Below, piece after piece: positions 5,293 through 5,382 of a stretch of 5,382 nucleotides of DNA. The stretch lies in the NCBI GenBank assembly GCA_024689285.1, contig JAILDR010000118.1:1-5382 (forward strand), given 5' to 3'. Position 1 is the first letter of the stretch. The number at the start of each line of letters is the position of its first letter. This stretch comes from Bacteroidales bacterium. Its GTDB lineage: Bacteria; Bacteroidota; Bacteroidia; Bacteroidales; F082. The notes under the pieces were generated by a model. The model saw only the letters and a list, made by a program, of their open reading frames with translations. It was not told where the DNA came from and made no database searches. Both the position numbers and the translations under genes were made by a program.

Positions 5293-5359
5293 GTAAAAGT
5301 TGATAAGTCCACGCCCGCGCTAACGCTCGAGCGTTCGCAAACTTATTCGCAACTTTTAC
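5293..5359. repeat. 67-bp imperfect inverted repeat with a central 14-bp palindrome
   Basis: The outer arms are GTAAAAGTTG (5293-5302) with CAACTTTTAC (5350-5359), and inside them ATAAGT (5303-5308) with ACTTAT (5341-5346), leaving a 3-nt bulge. At the centre is the perfect palindrome AACGCTCGAGCGTT (5322-5335). The right arm also holds TTCGCAA twice, 12 bp apart. The base composition is unlike the A/T-rich genes to its left. It could be a mobile-element end, a recombination or protein-binding site, or a strong transcript hairpin. No assignment is possible from this window. Confidence 0.6.
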
Positions 5360-5382
5360 TCAATGGAATTTGCAGATTTCAG
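5360..5382 (-). other. Possible C-terminal tail of a minus-strand gene
   Basis: Two minus-strand frames are open from the right edge: one ends EICKFH then TGA (5360-5362), the other LKSANSIE then TAA (5356-5358). The minus-strand terminator at 5242-5272 supports a gene ending here. With only a few codons the frame and product cannot be decided. On the plus strand an ATG at 5363 starts MEFADF to the edge, an alternative that lacks a recognisable promoter. Confidence 0.25.

Overview
The window looks like chromosomal DNA from a member of the Bacteroidales (Prevotella/Bacteroides group). Three promoter-like boxes fit the Bacteroidetes -7 consensus TAnnTTTG. Start codons are preceded by A/T-rich leaders without a Shine-Dalgarno motif. 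The first complete gene encodes a typical Bacteroidetes lipoprotein, and the regulator next to it is an AraC protein of a type common in this group. The assignment rests on pattern recognition, not on a database search.

Left part (1-2560), G/C-richer. At the edge is the N-terminal end of an unrecognised minus-strand gene (1-123), apparently read from a leader of almost no length. Next comes a divergent pair: a minus-strand lipoprotein alpha/beta hydrolase with a Cys nucleophile motif (215-1330) and a plus-strand AraC-family regulator (1607-2500). Such pairs usually mean that the regulator controls the hydrolase. The 276-bp spacer holds a promoter for each gene, a near-palindrome that could be an operator (1503-1527), and, in the hydrolase leader, a compact palindromic element built of 7-bp units (1356-1427). 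That element lies between two exact 14-bp copies of the hydrolase's first codons. Each gene of the pair ends at a hairpin terminator, and the two hairpins have almost the same sequence.

Right part (2581-5160), A/T-richer and probably accessory. Three minus-strand genes are packed in one direction: a 53-aa single-span membrane protein (not recognised), a 474-aa protein with no recognised domain, and a 308-aa protein that appears to join a Sel1-type repeat, an NTF2/SnoaL-like region and a C-terminal zinc ribbon. Order, spacing and shared composition suggest an operon or cassette. Its function cannot be read from the sequence, and it is the best candidate here for an undescribed system.

Right edge (5161-5382). 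No complete gene is visible. There is a minus-strand intrinsic terminator (5242-5272), a 67-bp imperfect inverted repeat with a perfect 14-bp palindrome at its centre (5293-5359), and possibly the last few codons of a minus-strand gene running in from outside.
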